NCBI GenBank assembly: GCA_028023455.1
Contig: JAQFVV010001007.1
Coordinates: 62,001 to 126,000, forward strand
DNA: 64,000 nt
Reading direction: 5' to 3'
DNA from: Epiperipatus broadwayi
Taxonomy: Eukaryota > Onychophora > Udeonychophora > Euonychophora > Peripatidae
A program made the position numbers and the translations under genes. Shown one piece after another: positions 37,406 to 48,567 of this stretch (the stretch's first letter is position 1; every line of letters starts with the position of its first letter). The notes below the pieces were generated by a model. It was not told the DNA's origin. It ran no database searches and saw only the letters and a program-made list of their open reading frames with translations.

Positions 37406-37448
37406 TTAGTTGACAAAGACTACAAGGATAGTCGAAAGTGCTACTAAG
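37406..37448 (+). ncRNA. Hammerhead-type motif after PLE ORF
   Basis: Stem I TTAG/CTAA, core TTGACAA (from CUGAUGA; G8 changed), a bulged A, perfect stem II GACTA/TAGTC around CAAGGA, GAAA at 37434-37437, GTGCTA. The left arm has a shortened equivalent near 36003-36025 (minus). The G8 change predicts loss of cleavage. Confidence 0.5.
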
Positions 37449-37589
37449 TAGACAAAATCGTAAAATATATCTGATTACTGTATTTATAAATATTCAATTA
37501 TATAATTATGTATATTGCTTTGAAGATGTACAGACATCAAATTATAATATTATTACATATATGTGTATATGTATATATATGAAATAGTT

Positions 37590-37705
37590 GAATAAAATAA
37601 GAAAGTTTGCTAATGTGATGTGGAGAAGAAAAGTTATGAAATGTAAAAACTGGAATCAACTTTAAGAGACATTCATCCTGAAGTGGATGAATAATGATAT
37701 ATATA
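37590..37705 (+). pseudogene. RTE-type LINE 3' tail
   Basis: Encodes IRKFANVMWRR and, further on, FILKWMNND, matching the 50.2-kb copy. It ends in an (AT)n run. Same orientation as the copy at 35808. Confidence 0.6.
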
Positions 37706-39300
37706 TATATTTATATTCTATCTTTAATACCATAATAATAGGAAGTTCACACATTTGCTTCTCATTTTATTTATAAATTGTATCTTTTTGTTTTCTCAAA
37801 TTTGAAAAATATATTTGTTGTCTAATATACATATTTTTTTTTTCCAGTTATGCTATGTAAGAATTACTTAATTAAATTAATTTGCAATTTTAAACAAGTA
37901 ATAATTATGCATTTTTTCAAAATTAATAGTAAACAATTGTATATTTTAATTCTACTTTGTTTATGGATATGAAAATAATGATATAGTTTAAACACTGTTT
38001 TTTTATACACAATTTTTCTATATTATTTTATTTCATATTTTATTTATTTTATTAAACTATTTAGGCTTTTCACAAAATATTCTAAACATTTCTCTAAATG
38101 TTATGCCTGTTATCTTTTCTAATTCAAAATTATATTTAGATTCTTTTAACTTTAAAAAAAAAAAAATTGTATCTGTTGACAGAATTTTTTAAAAAAATGC
38201 TAATTTGCAATTTTATATGAAATTTTATCTAAAATCAAAATTTATATAAATAATTTAAAATTTGTTGCGTTTTATTTTTAATATTTTTTTCTAGAATTTC
38301 ATTATTATAAGTTTTATTCAGTTTTTAATTTAGTTTTGAATATTTTGAATTATAATACATCTGCAATTATTGGAATATAAATTTTTAAAAAAGTAATTAT
38401 TATTATTTTCTGAAATAAGTTTCCTCACATTATTAATATAACATTTTATATCTTTGATAATTAAAAGTCTCATTATTTTACAATTGCTATATCTGTTCAT
38501 AAAGCTCTCTTTTCAAATTTTACATTTTCACATTGTCTCACTTTATATTACTGCCATTTTTTCCTGCTATGCTTATAGTTTTGCTAATAAAATACTTATT
38601 ATTATTGATGTCATTCAAATGATGCAAATTCTCAAAAATTATTTAAAATTATTTAGTGGCTTATGTTTAATGTCCTGTATCAGGAACCAATCATTTTCCT
38701 CTCATTACAATATTCTACCATGTAACCTTACACTTTTAATACAAAACCTACTCAAGATATTATACATTTCTATACAATAAAATTCACAATTAACAGAGTT
38801 ATATAAATTAACTACTACAGGCCTCCAATGTGAGAACATAAGTCAAATTAATGATAACCACAGTCCACATATGGTATTTCAAGCCAATTAAAAGAAGACA
38901 CAAAGAGAAATCAAACTAATACCATTAGTAATAAGGCTCAGAAAAACTTGCTATTAATAAAGTTTTTTTATAAAGCCTTAATCACATGGGCCTCATGCAA
39001 CACATTTTCCCTTTAAGAAAAAATACTTTAAAACAGTTCTTATAGAAGTATCCACTTACAATTCCCTACAGCATATACCAACCCCAAGCTCAATAATGAT
39101 CGTAAACTCACAAGGTAAGTAAGATACAGCATAAAAATAAACAAAACAAAATGTATAATTTAAATTTACTGTGGAATAAAATGATCAGATAAATTGAACA
39201 CTAAATGCTGACTCAGTAAGTAATTTATTATATTAAATAGATAATAAAATTACAAGTGTGTTGAGGCACTGGCAGGAGAAGCTATATTAAGTACTCATAT
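37706..39300. other. AT-rich stretch, nothing recognised
   Basis: A 108-codon frame at 38454-38780 is hydrophobic AT-rich sequence without a domain I can name. Confidence 0.45.
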
Positions 39301-39318
39301 AAATCAATAAACAAATAA

Positions 39319-39361
39319 CAGCTGAGCACTTTCGAAGTGGGTTGCCTCATTTTCATAGCTA
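39319..39361 (-). ncRNA. Variant hammerhead-like motif
   Basis: Minus strand: stem I TAGCT / AGCTG, ATGA-AAA-TGA core, stem GAGG-CAACCCA-CTTC, GAAA, GTGCTC. Same architecture as 4584, 47584 and 48226. Confidence 0.45.
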
Positions 39362-39409
39362 CAACAATAATATATTAGAAAATACAATATTAAGAATATG
39401 GAAAGTTTG

Positions 39410-39560
39410 AACTCAGACTTTCACATGATCGTCCATTATGCACACTATCTCATACTGCTGATACACTTGATCACACACATGTTAAAACGATAAATAATCA
39501 CCAATATACATATTTTGTGCTAAACCAGCATCTGTCAGCTGGTCCAGATTATCATATTTA
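39410..39560 (-). repeat. HHR repeat, copy of the 56.3-kb family
   Basis: Shares ACTATCTCATAC, ATAAATAATCACCAATATAC, GGTCCAGATTATCAT and (to about 39600) TTAAGATAGCCAATC with 56.28-56.49 kb. The hammerhead at 39498-39545 (minus) has CTGACAG and AAAA instead of CTGATGA and GAAA, so it is dead. Confidence 0.65.
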
Positions 39561-40360
39561 CACATATATACAATCAACACTCAGCTTATATTAAGATAGC
39601 CAATCTTTATACTTTAATGGACAGGATTCAATCCACCCCACCCCACAATTCTTTAGCCATCCATTTCATTGAAAATCTGATGATGGAACGCTCAAAGCCC
39701 ACATTATATGTTATATATTGGAGTGCAGGTATGAAAAGCCTGTACTGTAGAAAAATCCATATATTAAAGAATATAAGTCAAAAACCCTTCCTTCCTATTC
39801 TTTGATTTACAAGGAGATATATAGTTATGTACTCATATATACATACACCTATTATCCAAAAATTAATAAAGAATTAAAAAGAACATGAAATTTTAAAAAG
39901 TTAAATGTTTCCATACAAAATAAAATAAATAATATTTTATATGCACACATTCATATTTGTAAATAAATGTTAACTTATGAATTACATTTACAATAAAAAA
40001 ATAATGACATATATTTGATAGGTATAAAATAATATATTATTCTACATTCACACGTAAATACGTATCGAATAATTTATAAATTGTATTGTTAAATAGGTTT
40101 AAAGTATATTAAATTAAAAAAAAAACCTTATTTACCAGGATGTAGAGTTTTATTTTCTACTTTAAATAATTGATTTGCTTAAAAAAACACACATCAAAGA
40201 AATATCTAGAACTAAGGTATTTCTTTTGTTTTTTTTTCTTCTTTTAAAAAATTGACTCAATGTTCAAAACTTCCAAATAGTTTTCATGTGTAATACTATA
40301 AAACAAGAGGCATAATAATTCAGATTTATCCAGTTAGGCAGGCGTTTGAATACAGAACAA

Positions 40361-40500
40361 TAAAGGGCCATATGTTTTTTTTTTTGTTCTCATGTGTCAT
40401 AGCATCAGCCGGGAAGCGAACCCGCTAACCCGGGACAACTGCTTGTAAAGCAGCTATAGCTGACCTCTCGACCACCAATGCTTGACTAAAGGCCCATATG
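40361..40500 (-). mobile_element. tRNA-Gly-type SINE with target duplication
   Basis: The insert 40375-40486 reads on the minus strand GCATTGGTGGTCGAGAGG ... GGGTTCGCTTCCCGG ... CATGAG-A-run. It is flanked by TAAAGGGCCATATG / TAAAGGCCCATATG (40361-40374 and 40487-40500), a 14-bp duplication with one change. Confidence 0.88.
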
Positions 40501-40868
40501 TTGATGAGGAAAAGTACTAAATGAGTTTTTCTACTTCATTTTGATTTCTTTAACCATTTTAACAAACAACATTCTTGGAAGACAAAAATTAATAATCCAT
40601 TCATTAACAATATTTATTCCCTGCAAGCGACTAACAGCACTTGCTAATGATAAATAGTTGTGCAGATTTTATCAGAAATTCATAGACTTTTAGAACTTGA
40701 ATTATTTTTACTGCCAAAGATTTTTTTCTGCAGTATATCTTGATAGTTTTTCTTTGCTACAAAACATTCCAAGAGCAATCTCATCACTACTTTTTGTCTA
40801 ACTAAATCCCCAGATAATTTTTTAAAATAATTAATAAAATAAAACCTCTAATCAATATATACACACTA

Positions 40869-40995
40869 TAATAAGAGAAGTCAAGCGTTGGTGGTCGAGA
40901 GGTCAGCACAGCCGCCTTATAAGCAGTTGTGCCGGGTTAGCGGATTCGCTTACCGGCCGATGCTGTGACACATAGAAGAACTTTAATAAGAGAGA
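40869..40995 (+). mobile_element. tRNA-Gly-type SINE with target duplication
   Basis: Insert of about 103 bp beginning TCAAGCGTTGGTGGTCGAG and ending GTGACACATAGAAG. The flanks TAATAAGAGAAG and TAATAAGAGAGA (40869-40880, 40984-40995) are a ~12-bp duplication. The B box has decayed. Confidence 0.85.
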
Positions 40996-43371
40996 AAAAC
41001 ATTTTTTGCTTTTTTACAAAAGAAAATATTATATGAATGATAATTATCAAAAATTACTTTGATAATTTTACTCCATTTTAATTAATTATACTTTTACAAA
41101 ATAATAAATAGCAAACTTAATTGTCATTTTTTAACTTTCTAAATAGATGAAACAATGTATAGTTTTTTCTTTGATACAAAAAATAAAAATATATGTACAC
41201 ATACCTAAAATTCTTCCAATGAATATTTTATTATATTTATAAATAAAATCAATATATGTGTATATAATATGTCTACAAACATATGTTTTTAATCTTATTT
41301 AAAGACTTTTTAAATTTAACACATTAACATATAAATCTATCTGAAACCAACATGTGATGGGGTTTGAAATGTGAGTTAACCATTTTTATGATCTTCATAA
41401 TTTTATCCAATTTATTCAAATAGATAATACGAATTAATAGATATTTAAGGTATAAATGCAATGAGATTATTATTCAAATATTTTTTTCTGGAAAATTTGC
41501 TCATGATTCTATATTGATTTCAATCATTGAATTACAATTACAGATTGAACAAGGGACTTACTTACCATCATAAAGACATTCCTAAATGAGGAATCTCATG
41601 ATAGCTATGACAATAAAACATAAAGTACCACCACATACTCAAAATAGATGCAAATCCTACCTTGTGGATAATTTCAGAGATTTACATAATAATTTAGCAT
41701 CATCAAATCAACTGATTTGGCCATCAAGAACCTTACACTATGTCAACCTTCTTAGATGTTACATGAGTGTCTAATGAGGATTTAATCAAAATAAGCCTTG
41801 CTTACTTTATACTAAGTAGGTATTACTTTAAAATTAACAAAGTTGGTGTAAGTCAACAGCTATACAAATGAGCTTAATCACATAAAGTTCTCCAATCTAC
41901 CACTAAACTGTCATGTATTTCCAATAATAGAAAGTATGGCAAATTAGACCAAACAATCCTATTTTGATGAATATTCAGAAATTTAAACAGTGATTAAACT
42001 CTATTAATATAAATAACCATATCTAGTCATTTGATTCTCTCACTTTCTTCTTAATTCTAAATACATTTAACTTATTGTACATATGTTGGAGTAACTTTTA
42101 CATTATGGTGAAACCTATTTTTTAGATGTTATATATGCATTTAGTAATTAGTAATGTAAAACAAACAAAAATTTTTTCATAAATTATGTCAATCAATTAT
42201 ACTAAAAGATTTAGTAGACATAAAATTGCAATTGAGTTTCTAACTCTCGGAATATAAAAAAATTGGAAAATTAACCAAAGGGCACCTTTATATTGCTTTT
42301 GCTCTCACTTAAAGTACTCTTAGGGGATGACTTCCTTCTATTCTGCTATAGTTGTTGACAACTGAGATTTATTTTTAGTATATTTATTAATTTAAGCTGT
42401 AATCTTAGTTCTTTTTCTATTAATAACTTTGATTCCTTTTATTTCTAGCTTTCCTTTTTCAATAGACCACTTCTTTATTGTCTGTTTTTTTCAGTTCGAT
42501 AACATTGATACTTGCATTTTTTTGGTTTGTTTGTATAGTCTGCCTTGCTAACTCATGTCTATAGCAATTTAGTCACTTTTTCTATAGTATTCATATCAGT
42601 GATTAACAGCATTTGTTTTATCTGAAAAGACAAATTATGATGAATTGTTTGGATACTCTTATCTTCAGTCATATTACAGGCATCCAGTATCTCTAGTTTG
42701 TCCAATTGCTTCTCAATGAATTGGAGTATTTTTTTTCAGAACCAGATTTAATTTTTGTAGCATGTCTTAATGGTGGAAAATATCTTAGCATTCCTAGTTC
42801 CAGAAACTTCTCAGCAAAGCTTCTTGATAACTTTGAAAGAATTTTGGTCAATGAAACATTGAGTCCCAAGAAGATTGTTCATCCCCTTACAAGTGGATAC
42901 ACCCTATGGCTCTTTTCAGACATAGGATTCAGTTGAAAATAGTTTCCAAATTTTTAGGTACTGTACAGAAGTTTCACTAGTTTGCCCTAGAAATAACCTT
43001 AGTTAAAAAAACTGGTTCACACTGGGATGATTTAGGCTTTCCATCAGTAATATTTTTTTCTTCTCATTATGATTAACAAAGTGATTCTTTTCTTTTCAAC
43101 TCTCCAGTGTTCTATCATTGCCCAAGTGATTCATTACTTTAATAGAAAACTTTTGAATCTTTACTTCACATTCCAGCAGACTTTATCCTTCTGACAATTA
43201 TTTCTCTCATGCTGTTATTCTCAACTTTTCACCTTTCATTCTAAGACTTTTATTGCTTGGTGAATTCAGCCACATTTCCATCATTTCTATTTTCATATTC
43301 TATAATGTGAATTTTGACCTTTTCTATTCTCTTCATTTCTTTTCTTTTATCAAATTTATGATTTGGGATCC
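40996..43371. other. No gene supported
   Basis: Less AT-biased sequence at 41540-42060 and 42280-43250 suggests old coding DNA, probably minus strand, but stops are frequent and no domain is recognised. The 76-codon plus frame at 42706-42936 is not convincing. Confidence 0.35.
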
Positions 43372-43538
43372 TAATCCAATAAACATCACATGACCACCAC
43401 TTCTTATGCTTGTGTATAGCCGTTGTTAAAACAGGCAAAATTCACTATACGAATTGCCACACACAGCAAGCTAGAATAATAAATGGATGCCTGAAGGCTT
43501 ATGCATAAAATCCCCAACTAGTACTTACTCATCCAATA

Positions 43539-43580
43539 TTTCCAGACTAGTTTCTGACTTGTGGCCTTCGTCAGTGAGGA
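43539..43580 (-). ncRNA. Hammerhead motif, intact core
   Basis: Minus strand: stem I TCCTCA/TGGAAA (partial), CTGACGA, stem II GGC/GTC with loop CACAA, GAAA, CTAGTC. ACUAGU forms a palindromic stem III. Confidence 0.65.
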
Positions 43581-43989
43581 GCCTTGGATCTGAGAACACA
43601 ACACCTAGATCTTAGGATCTAATGCAACCCTCCAGCAGCCACCTTTTATCTCCAATTAATTACAAAACTATCAGTCTTAAACTGAAAACACCTTAATGTT
43701 TTCAATCCAAGCCATTAGCTTATATAGTATATGGGTCTGAAGTCAGTTCATCACCCATACATTTTGGTATCTTTGGTTCTTTAATAACCATAGCCACCAG
43801 TATGCTATTAGGCAGGATTGGTTTTAATCCAATAAACATCACATGACCACCACTTCTTATGCTTGTGTAACTGTTGTTAAAACAGGCAAAACTCACTATA
43901 CATATTGCCACACAGAGCAATCTAGAGTAATCAATGGATTCCAGAAGGCTTGTGCATCAAATCCCCATTTAATACCCACTAATCCAATA

Positions 43990-44031
43990 TCCCCAGACTA
44001 GTTTCTGGCTTGTAGCCTTCATCAGTGAGGA
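43990..44031 (-). ncRNA. Hammerhead ribozyme, all core bases kept
   Basis: Minus strand: stem I TCCTCA pairs with TGGGGA over six positions (one G-U). Core CTGATGA; stem II GGCT-ACA-AGCC (4 bp) with an A-A pair at its base; GAAA; CTAGTC, giving ACUAGU as stem III and C17 as the predicted cleavage base. Type I layout. The A-A at the base of stem II departs from the usual G-C. Confidence 0.75.
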
Positions 44032-44460
44032 ACCTTGGATCTGAGAGCACTGCATCTAGGTGCACTAGATGGGGATTTTATGCACAAGCCTTCTGAAATC
44101 CATTGATTACTCTAGCTTGCTGTGTGTGGCAATATGTATGGTGAATTTTGCCTGTTATAGCAACAGTTATACACAAGCATAAGAAGTGGTGGTCATGTGA
44201 TGTTTATTGGCTTAAAATCAATCCTGCCTAATAGGATAGTGATGGTTATTGTTATTAAAGAACCAACGACACCAAAATGTATGGATGCTGAACTGAGTTC
44301 ACTCATATGACTATATAAGCTATTGGGCTTGGTTTGAAAATATTAAGGTGTTTTCAGTTTAAGACTCATGTAGTTTTGTAGGTAATTAGAGATAAAAGGT
44401 GGCTGCTGGAGGGTTGCATTAGATCCTAAGATCTAGGTGCAGTGCTCTCAGATCCAAGGC

Positions 44461-44502
44461 TCCTCACTGATAAAGGCCACAAGCCAGAAACTAGTCTGGG
44501 AA
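44461..44502 (+). ncRNA. Hammerhead motif, G8 changed
   Basis: TCCTCA, CTGATAA (G8 to A), stem II GGC-CACAA-GCC, GAAA, CTAGTC, TGGGAA. Likely inactive by loss of the catalytic G8. Confidence 0.6.
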
Positions 44503-44618
44503 TATTGGATGAGTAGACACTAAATGGGGAATTTATGCACAAGCCTTCTGGCATCCATTGATTACTCTAGTTTGCTGTGTATGGCAATACATATAGTGAG
44601 TTTTGCATGTTTTAATTT

Positions 44619-45140
44619 GCAATTTTGTCAAATGCTGTTTCTCCAGACATTTCTGCATTTTTTTCAAATTTATCATCTTTCTTAGACAATGATACATCAT
44701 TTATAAACTTTAAATGAACACCTTGTTGCTTTTATTCTATAGTCAGAAACATTTGGTTCATGTTCTACTGTATATTCTTATGCTTTTCCTCCATCTTCTG
44801 CTGTTTGTCTTCAATATTTTGGAACCTACTGTTAATACTTTTTTGGATATGTTGTCATCTATTGTTATTTTTCTGCAGGCTCAATATTTTGGAACTTTGT
44901 ATCTATATTTTGTTAAATATCATGCATATTTTGTTGCATGACAAGAATATTATTCAATAATGCATACAACTGTTTTATGCCAATTATGCCAGCTGTCTCT
45001 TCTGACAGCTTTCCACTATCTGATCCTTTCTTGATCTTTCAGCCTGAGATTACTGGCTATACAAGCTCTTCTATTTGTGCTTGCTCCATGTTTGGTTGAT
45101 ATAACTCTCAGATATACTTTGATTTTGCTCCATTATTTTT
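44619..45140 (-). pseudogene. Possible degenerate coiled-coil coding segment
   Basis: The minus strand from about 45130 gives MEQNQSISESYINQTWSK, then in the same direction RFQNIEDKQQKMEEKHKNIQ and FINDVSLSKKDDKFEKNAE, separated by stops. The charged, Gln/Lys/Glu-rich heptad pattern looks like a coiled coil, as in retroelement gag or ORF1 proteins. It stops where the retrozyme-like array begins. No defining motif is present, so the origin is open. Confidence 0.25.
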
Positions 45141-46420
45141 AAAATAAAATAAAAATAAATAATTGTTTCTTGATTTAATATCAGTTAATATTCTACTCTA
45201 ATTTTTATTTTAACTTAAGTGTCTAAATATCTTAATATAATTATTATTTTCTATATATTTACAACAGTACACAAGATCCTTTCTCCCTCACATATAACTA
45301 TACCAATCACTATATGCAATGGCGGAACTATATATATTTCTGCCTTTGTTTTAAATAATAATATAATATATAAATCCTTTTTTTCAAAAGACTCTGCCTG
45401 TCTAAATATTCAAATCTTTTATCTGTTTTATACATCACATTACTTGTTATATTGGTGTCAATGACCTTTTGTTCTAACATCATTTACAATTTCTTTATTA
45501 TTTCTATCATGTGGTAGAGAGAGTGAATGGGGTAGGTTTCTGGTACAGTAAATAATAATAATATTGTCATTTATGCATACACAGTACTAAAGTAATTCTA
45601 ATGATTCTGAGAGTCAATTTCAGTTGAAATAAAAATGTATTTCTTCCAATATTGTTTTTGATTTTATTAATAGTGGTTTGTGAAACTGTTTGTGGGCAAG
45701 AACATAAATCAAGACTGATGCACGTTTGATAGTAAAATTTTTAATTTAAATTGATTAAAAGTAATATTTACTAAGGCTGTAACCTCAAGAATATGCGTGT
45801 AAAAATGCGATAGTAGGGTGAAAATAAAAACCTTTTTAAATTTTAGATTTATAATATGCTGACAATTTTGCTATTTCTGCCAGTTCAAAATATAATCTAT
45901 ACTTAATGATTTGAAAGCAATATATATATATATATATATTTAAAATATTTTAATACGGATGAACTTGCAAAATGTTTTTTATATATGTAACCCGTGAAAA
46001 TCTTCGTATCAACATATATATATATAGACTTTAGTTTAATAATTAATATCAAAAACTTTCATGTTTTTTATCAGACAGTGATGAGAGAAATACTATAAAA
46101 AACTTTTAGTTTAGATTGTCATCAATTTGAGATTGTAAGCCAGTTTAAAGATCGGCGCATAGCACAGATTTCATTATTCTGCTATCGCTTTTAACAATGT
46201 AAAAGATAGGGAAATTCAAAACAGGGAAATAATTAGAGCAACTGAATTAGCTTCTTATAAAATTATCTAATTTTATTATGTTGAAATGATAGTGGGTTAT
46301 CCTACCATCAAACTTAAAAGCATTTCATTTAATGATGCTCCAAAAATTCTAAAATATAAAGGCAAAATTATAAAACTAACCAATATGTCCAACTTTATGG
46401 ATGAGATACTATGCATCCAC
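45141..46420. other. AT-rich stretch with a family C fragment
   Basis: ATTTACTAAGGCTGTAACC at about 45768 matches 54928 and the reverse complement near 55385. The rest is unrecognised. Confidence 0.4.
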
Positions 46421-46529
46421 TATTATGAAACCATATCTTTCTTGAATTGAAATGTGAAATGGATAAACAATGCAACATTTCTGAAAAGTGTTTTAGAATA
46501 AATCTGCGCATATTTTTTTAAGAGTAATA

Positions 46530-46680
46530 GATATTCTTTATGTTGTAAGGATTCCCCTTTTTTCTTCCAAAGTGTAAGCTTGTGGTTAAGACCCATAGAG
46601 GTCCCTACCTTCACATTTTCAAGTGCACATGTTTAAAGGTTTATTGCCTTAGTAAATATTACTTATGTAATCAATGTGCG
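46530..46680 (-). repeat. Dispersed repeat family C copy
   Basis: TTTTCTTCCAAAG, TAAGCTTGTGGTTAAGACC, AGAGGTCC and CCTTCACATTTT match 55295-55360 in the same orientation. Confidence 0.6.
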
Positions 46681-47583
46681 TTAAATAAATTTATAATTAC
46701 AAAAATATTTAAAGAAAAGCAACTTAATTGTTTTCATAAGTAAAATACAGCAGAAATTAGAGTATATTAGAAATGTATAGTTAATCATGATGCTGAAATA
46801 TATAAAAAAGAAATGTTTAGCAGATATTAAAAAAATAACATTACAAAATATAAAATTAAAAAAAATTAACCAGCACGTTTATATGCAGATGAATTTGTGG
46901 TTCAATTTTCTTATCCATCTGCAGAATTCATCTTTAGCATAGCATTTTATTTTCTCTGGAAGTTGGAAAAGCCACACTCATTTGTCAGCAGCTGATGTTA
47001 TCTGTTTTTCATAATAACTTTTCTGATGATAATTTTTATTCTTCATAGGTTTCTTAAAAAGAATTAATAAAATTTATAATTTTCATTAGTCTAAAAATTT
47101 CACAAATCAACATGAACTTTCACTTTATTTTTATTAGCAATTTTATTCTCTGACTTTGACTCTTTTCATTCTTTTGAAGTTAGCTATAAATTGCCATGAA
47201 TTTTAAATATCTTGGAGACATTGTAAAGCATTGTGAATGTATATGAAATTGTGTTATTGTTATTTATATACCCAAAAGTAGTTTGCTTGTAATAATTTTG
47301 CAAATATTGATTCTTTGTCTTTCTTGAATATTTTTCGGACTATTCGGTTTATTTTTTTTGAATTGCTTCAATACTTTTTTCCCTTTTATTATAATTTAAT
47401 ATATATATTTACTTTATTTTGCATCTAGTTACTGTTTTGATTAATATTTTTTAGTTTTATTTATATTAAATGTCATTACAACTATATTTCAATTTTCTAA
47501 ACTTTTATGCAAAATTTATGTTAATTTTCTTGCATAACAATGAAGCTAGTCCGATTTTAGAATTAAAAGTGCAATTTGAATTT
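46681..47583. other. AT-rich stretch, nothing recognised
   Basis: No gene or repeat identified. Confidence 0.5.
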
Positions 47584-47626
47584 AGCTAAGCACTTTCAAG
47601 AGACTTTTCTCTCATAATTATAGCTA
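47584..47626 (-). ncRNA. Variant hammerhead-like motif after PLE fragment
   Basis: Minus strand: AGCT, ATAATTATGA, stem GAGA-GAAAAG-TCTC, TT, GAAA, GTGCTT, AGCT. Stem II differs from the GAGG/CCTC copy at 48226 by paired changes. It follows the PLE coding fragment 47690-48129 on the same strand. Confidence 0.45.
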
Positions 47627-47689
47627 CAAATAGTCTATAAAACTACATTTTGTTAAAAGTTTTATGCAAATTAATACAAACTGCTTACA

Positions 47690-48129
47690 GCTGCCATTTC
47701 CAGGAAAGGGCAAAACAGGCATCCTATTAATGGGCTTGGGGTCCTTGGCTATGTGGAATGCACTCTAATTTTGAATTTAGTGTTGTGTCTTTCAGCACAC
47801 ACAATGTTGGCATTAGATGGCTCCAATATCTGGCCTATTATTCTTTCATGTTCAGCAAAGATGGAGTTGCCTTCTTGTATATTTTTTGTTTTGTGATAAA
47901 CATACTAATGCTAAGCGACTCTATTAGTGATGTTGATTTTAGTTTCCCCATAATATATGGCTTGGTAGTTATTTTGTGGGTAAGTCATTTTATACATGAC
48001 TTGTGGAGAGACATGTGATTGTGATGTCATTGGATAGTTTGTTAGTGAGGCGTTTGACCAGTGGTTGAATATATTTTTTTCTTGTAAGTTGCGTTCTAAT
48101 TTTACAAAGTCCAGACTGTGGCTTTCCAC
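47690..48129 (-). pseudogene. PLE GIY-YIG fragment
   Basis: The minus frame from 48129 reads FVKLERNLQEK, later VMYKMTYPQNNY and AIYYGETKINITNRVA before a stop at 47911. VMYKM and IYYGET are the two GIY-YIG strands, and the Cys pair seen at 4.2 kb is replaced by Tyr. Weak continuation with stops runs to about 47690. It belongs to the same subfamily as the 4.1-kb fragment (YYGET) and, like it, is followed by a variant hammerhead-like motif. Confidence 0.6.
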
Positions 48130-48225
48130 ACACAGATGTAAATCTTCTTTACAGTTATAACTTAATTGCTGCTAAATTTTCTTCAATATTCTAAACAATT
48201 TGATATTAATATTTAATATTAGTAT

Positions 48226-48275
48226 TGCTATGAATATGAGGCAACCCACCTCGAAAGCTCTAAGCTTTTAATATT
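48226..48275 (+). ncRNA. Variant hammerhead-like motif
   Basis: GCT, ATGA-ATA-TGA, stem GAGG-CAACCCA-CCTC, GAAA, GCTCTA, AGC. It faces the opposite way to the motif at 47584, with the PLE fragment between them. Confidence 0.45.
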
Positions 48276-48498
48276 TTTGCACTCTTTATAGCTTCTCTTT
48301 CAAGTGCTTCACACACTTTTAATTTTATTTATAGATTTCTTTTGTAATTAATATTGTTTCAGTTACAAATGATTGAGACTTTAAAATGGTCAAATAAATA
48401 ACTCATGGAATGTAATTTGCTCTAAAACCCAAGTGTTTAGGTACCAATAGCTGTTTAGTTTAAGATTACTACACCCTTCAGAAAATGAGGACCCATAA

Positions 48499-48567
<69 letters not shown>

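Larger units (their letters stand above)
35938..37502. mobile_element. PLE foldback dimer
   Basis: Two PLE 3' segments lie head to head. Arm 1 (about 35940-36700) runs on the minus strand and arm 2 (about 36735-37502) on the plus strand. They are reverse complements over about 750 bp, starting and ending with ATTGAATATTTATAAATACA. The centre, around 36715, is marked by TTTGCCTTTATC / GATAAAGGCAAA. Each arm encodes linker plus GIY-YIG sequence toward the outside and ends in a hammerhead-type motif. It sits between two RTE tails that point the same way. Confidence 0.75.
43372..44618. mobile_element. Retrozyme-like array of ~453-bp HHR units (unit A)
   Basis: ATAAACATCACATGACCACC begins at 43379 and again at 43832 (period 453, minus-oriented units). 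From about 44056 the same unit reappears in plus orientation and again runs past one unit length (landmark at 44062 and about 44517). Each unit carries one hammerhead motif (43539-, 43990-, 44461+) and no ORF. Head-to-tail HHR units of a few hundred bases are the genomic form described for metazoan retrozymes and for PLE pseudo-LTRs. The inversion joins two such dimers. The sequence on either side may be one older degenerate coding region. Confidence 0.7.

Noticed and set aside
38454-38780. 108-codon hydrophobic frame
   Set aside because: Composition follows base bias; no motif, no signal of conservation, no intact neighbours.
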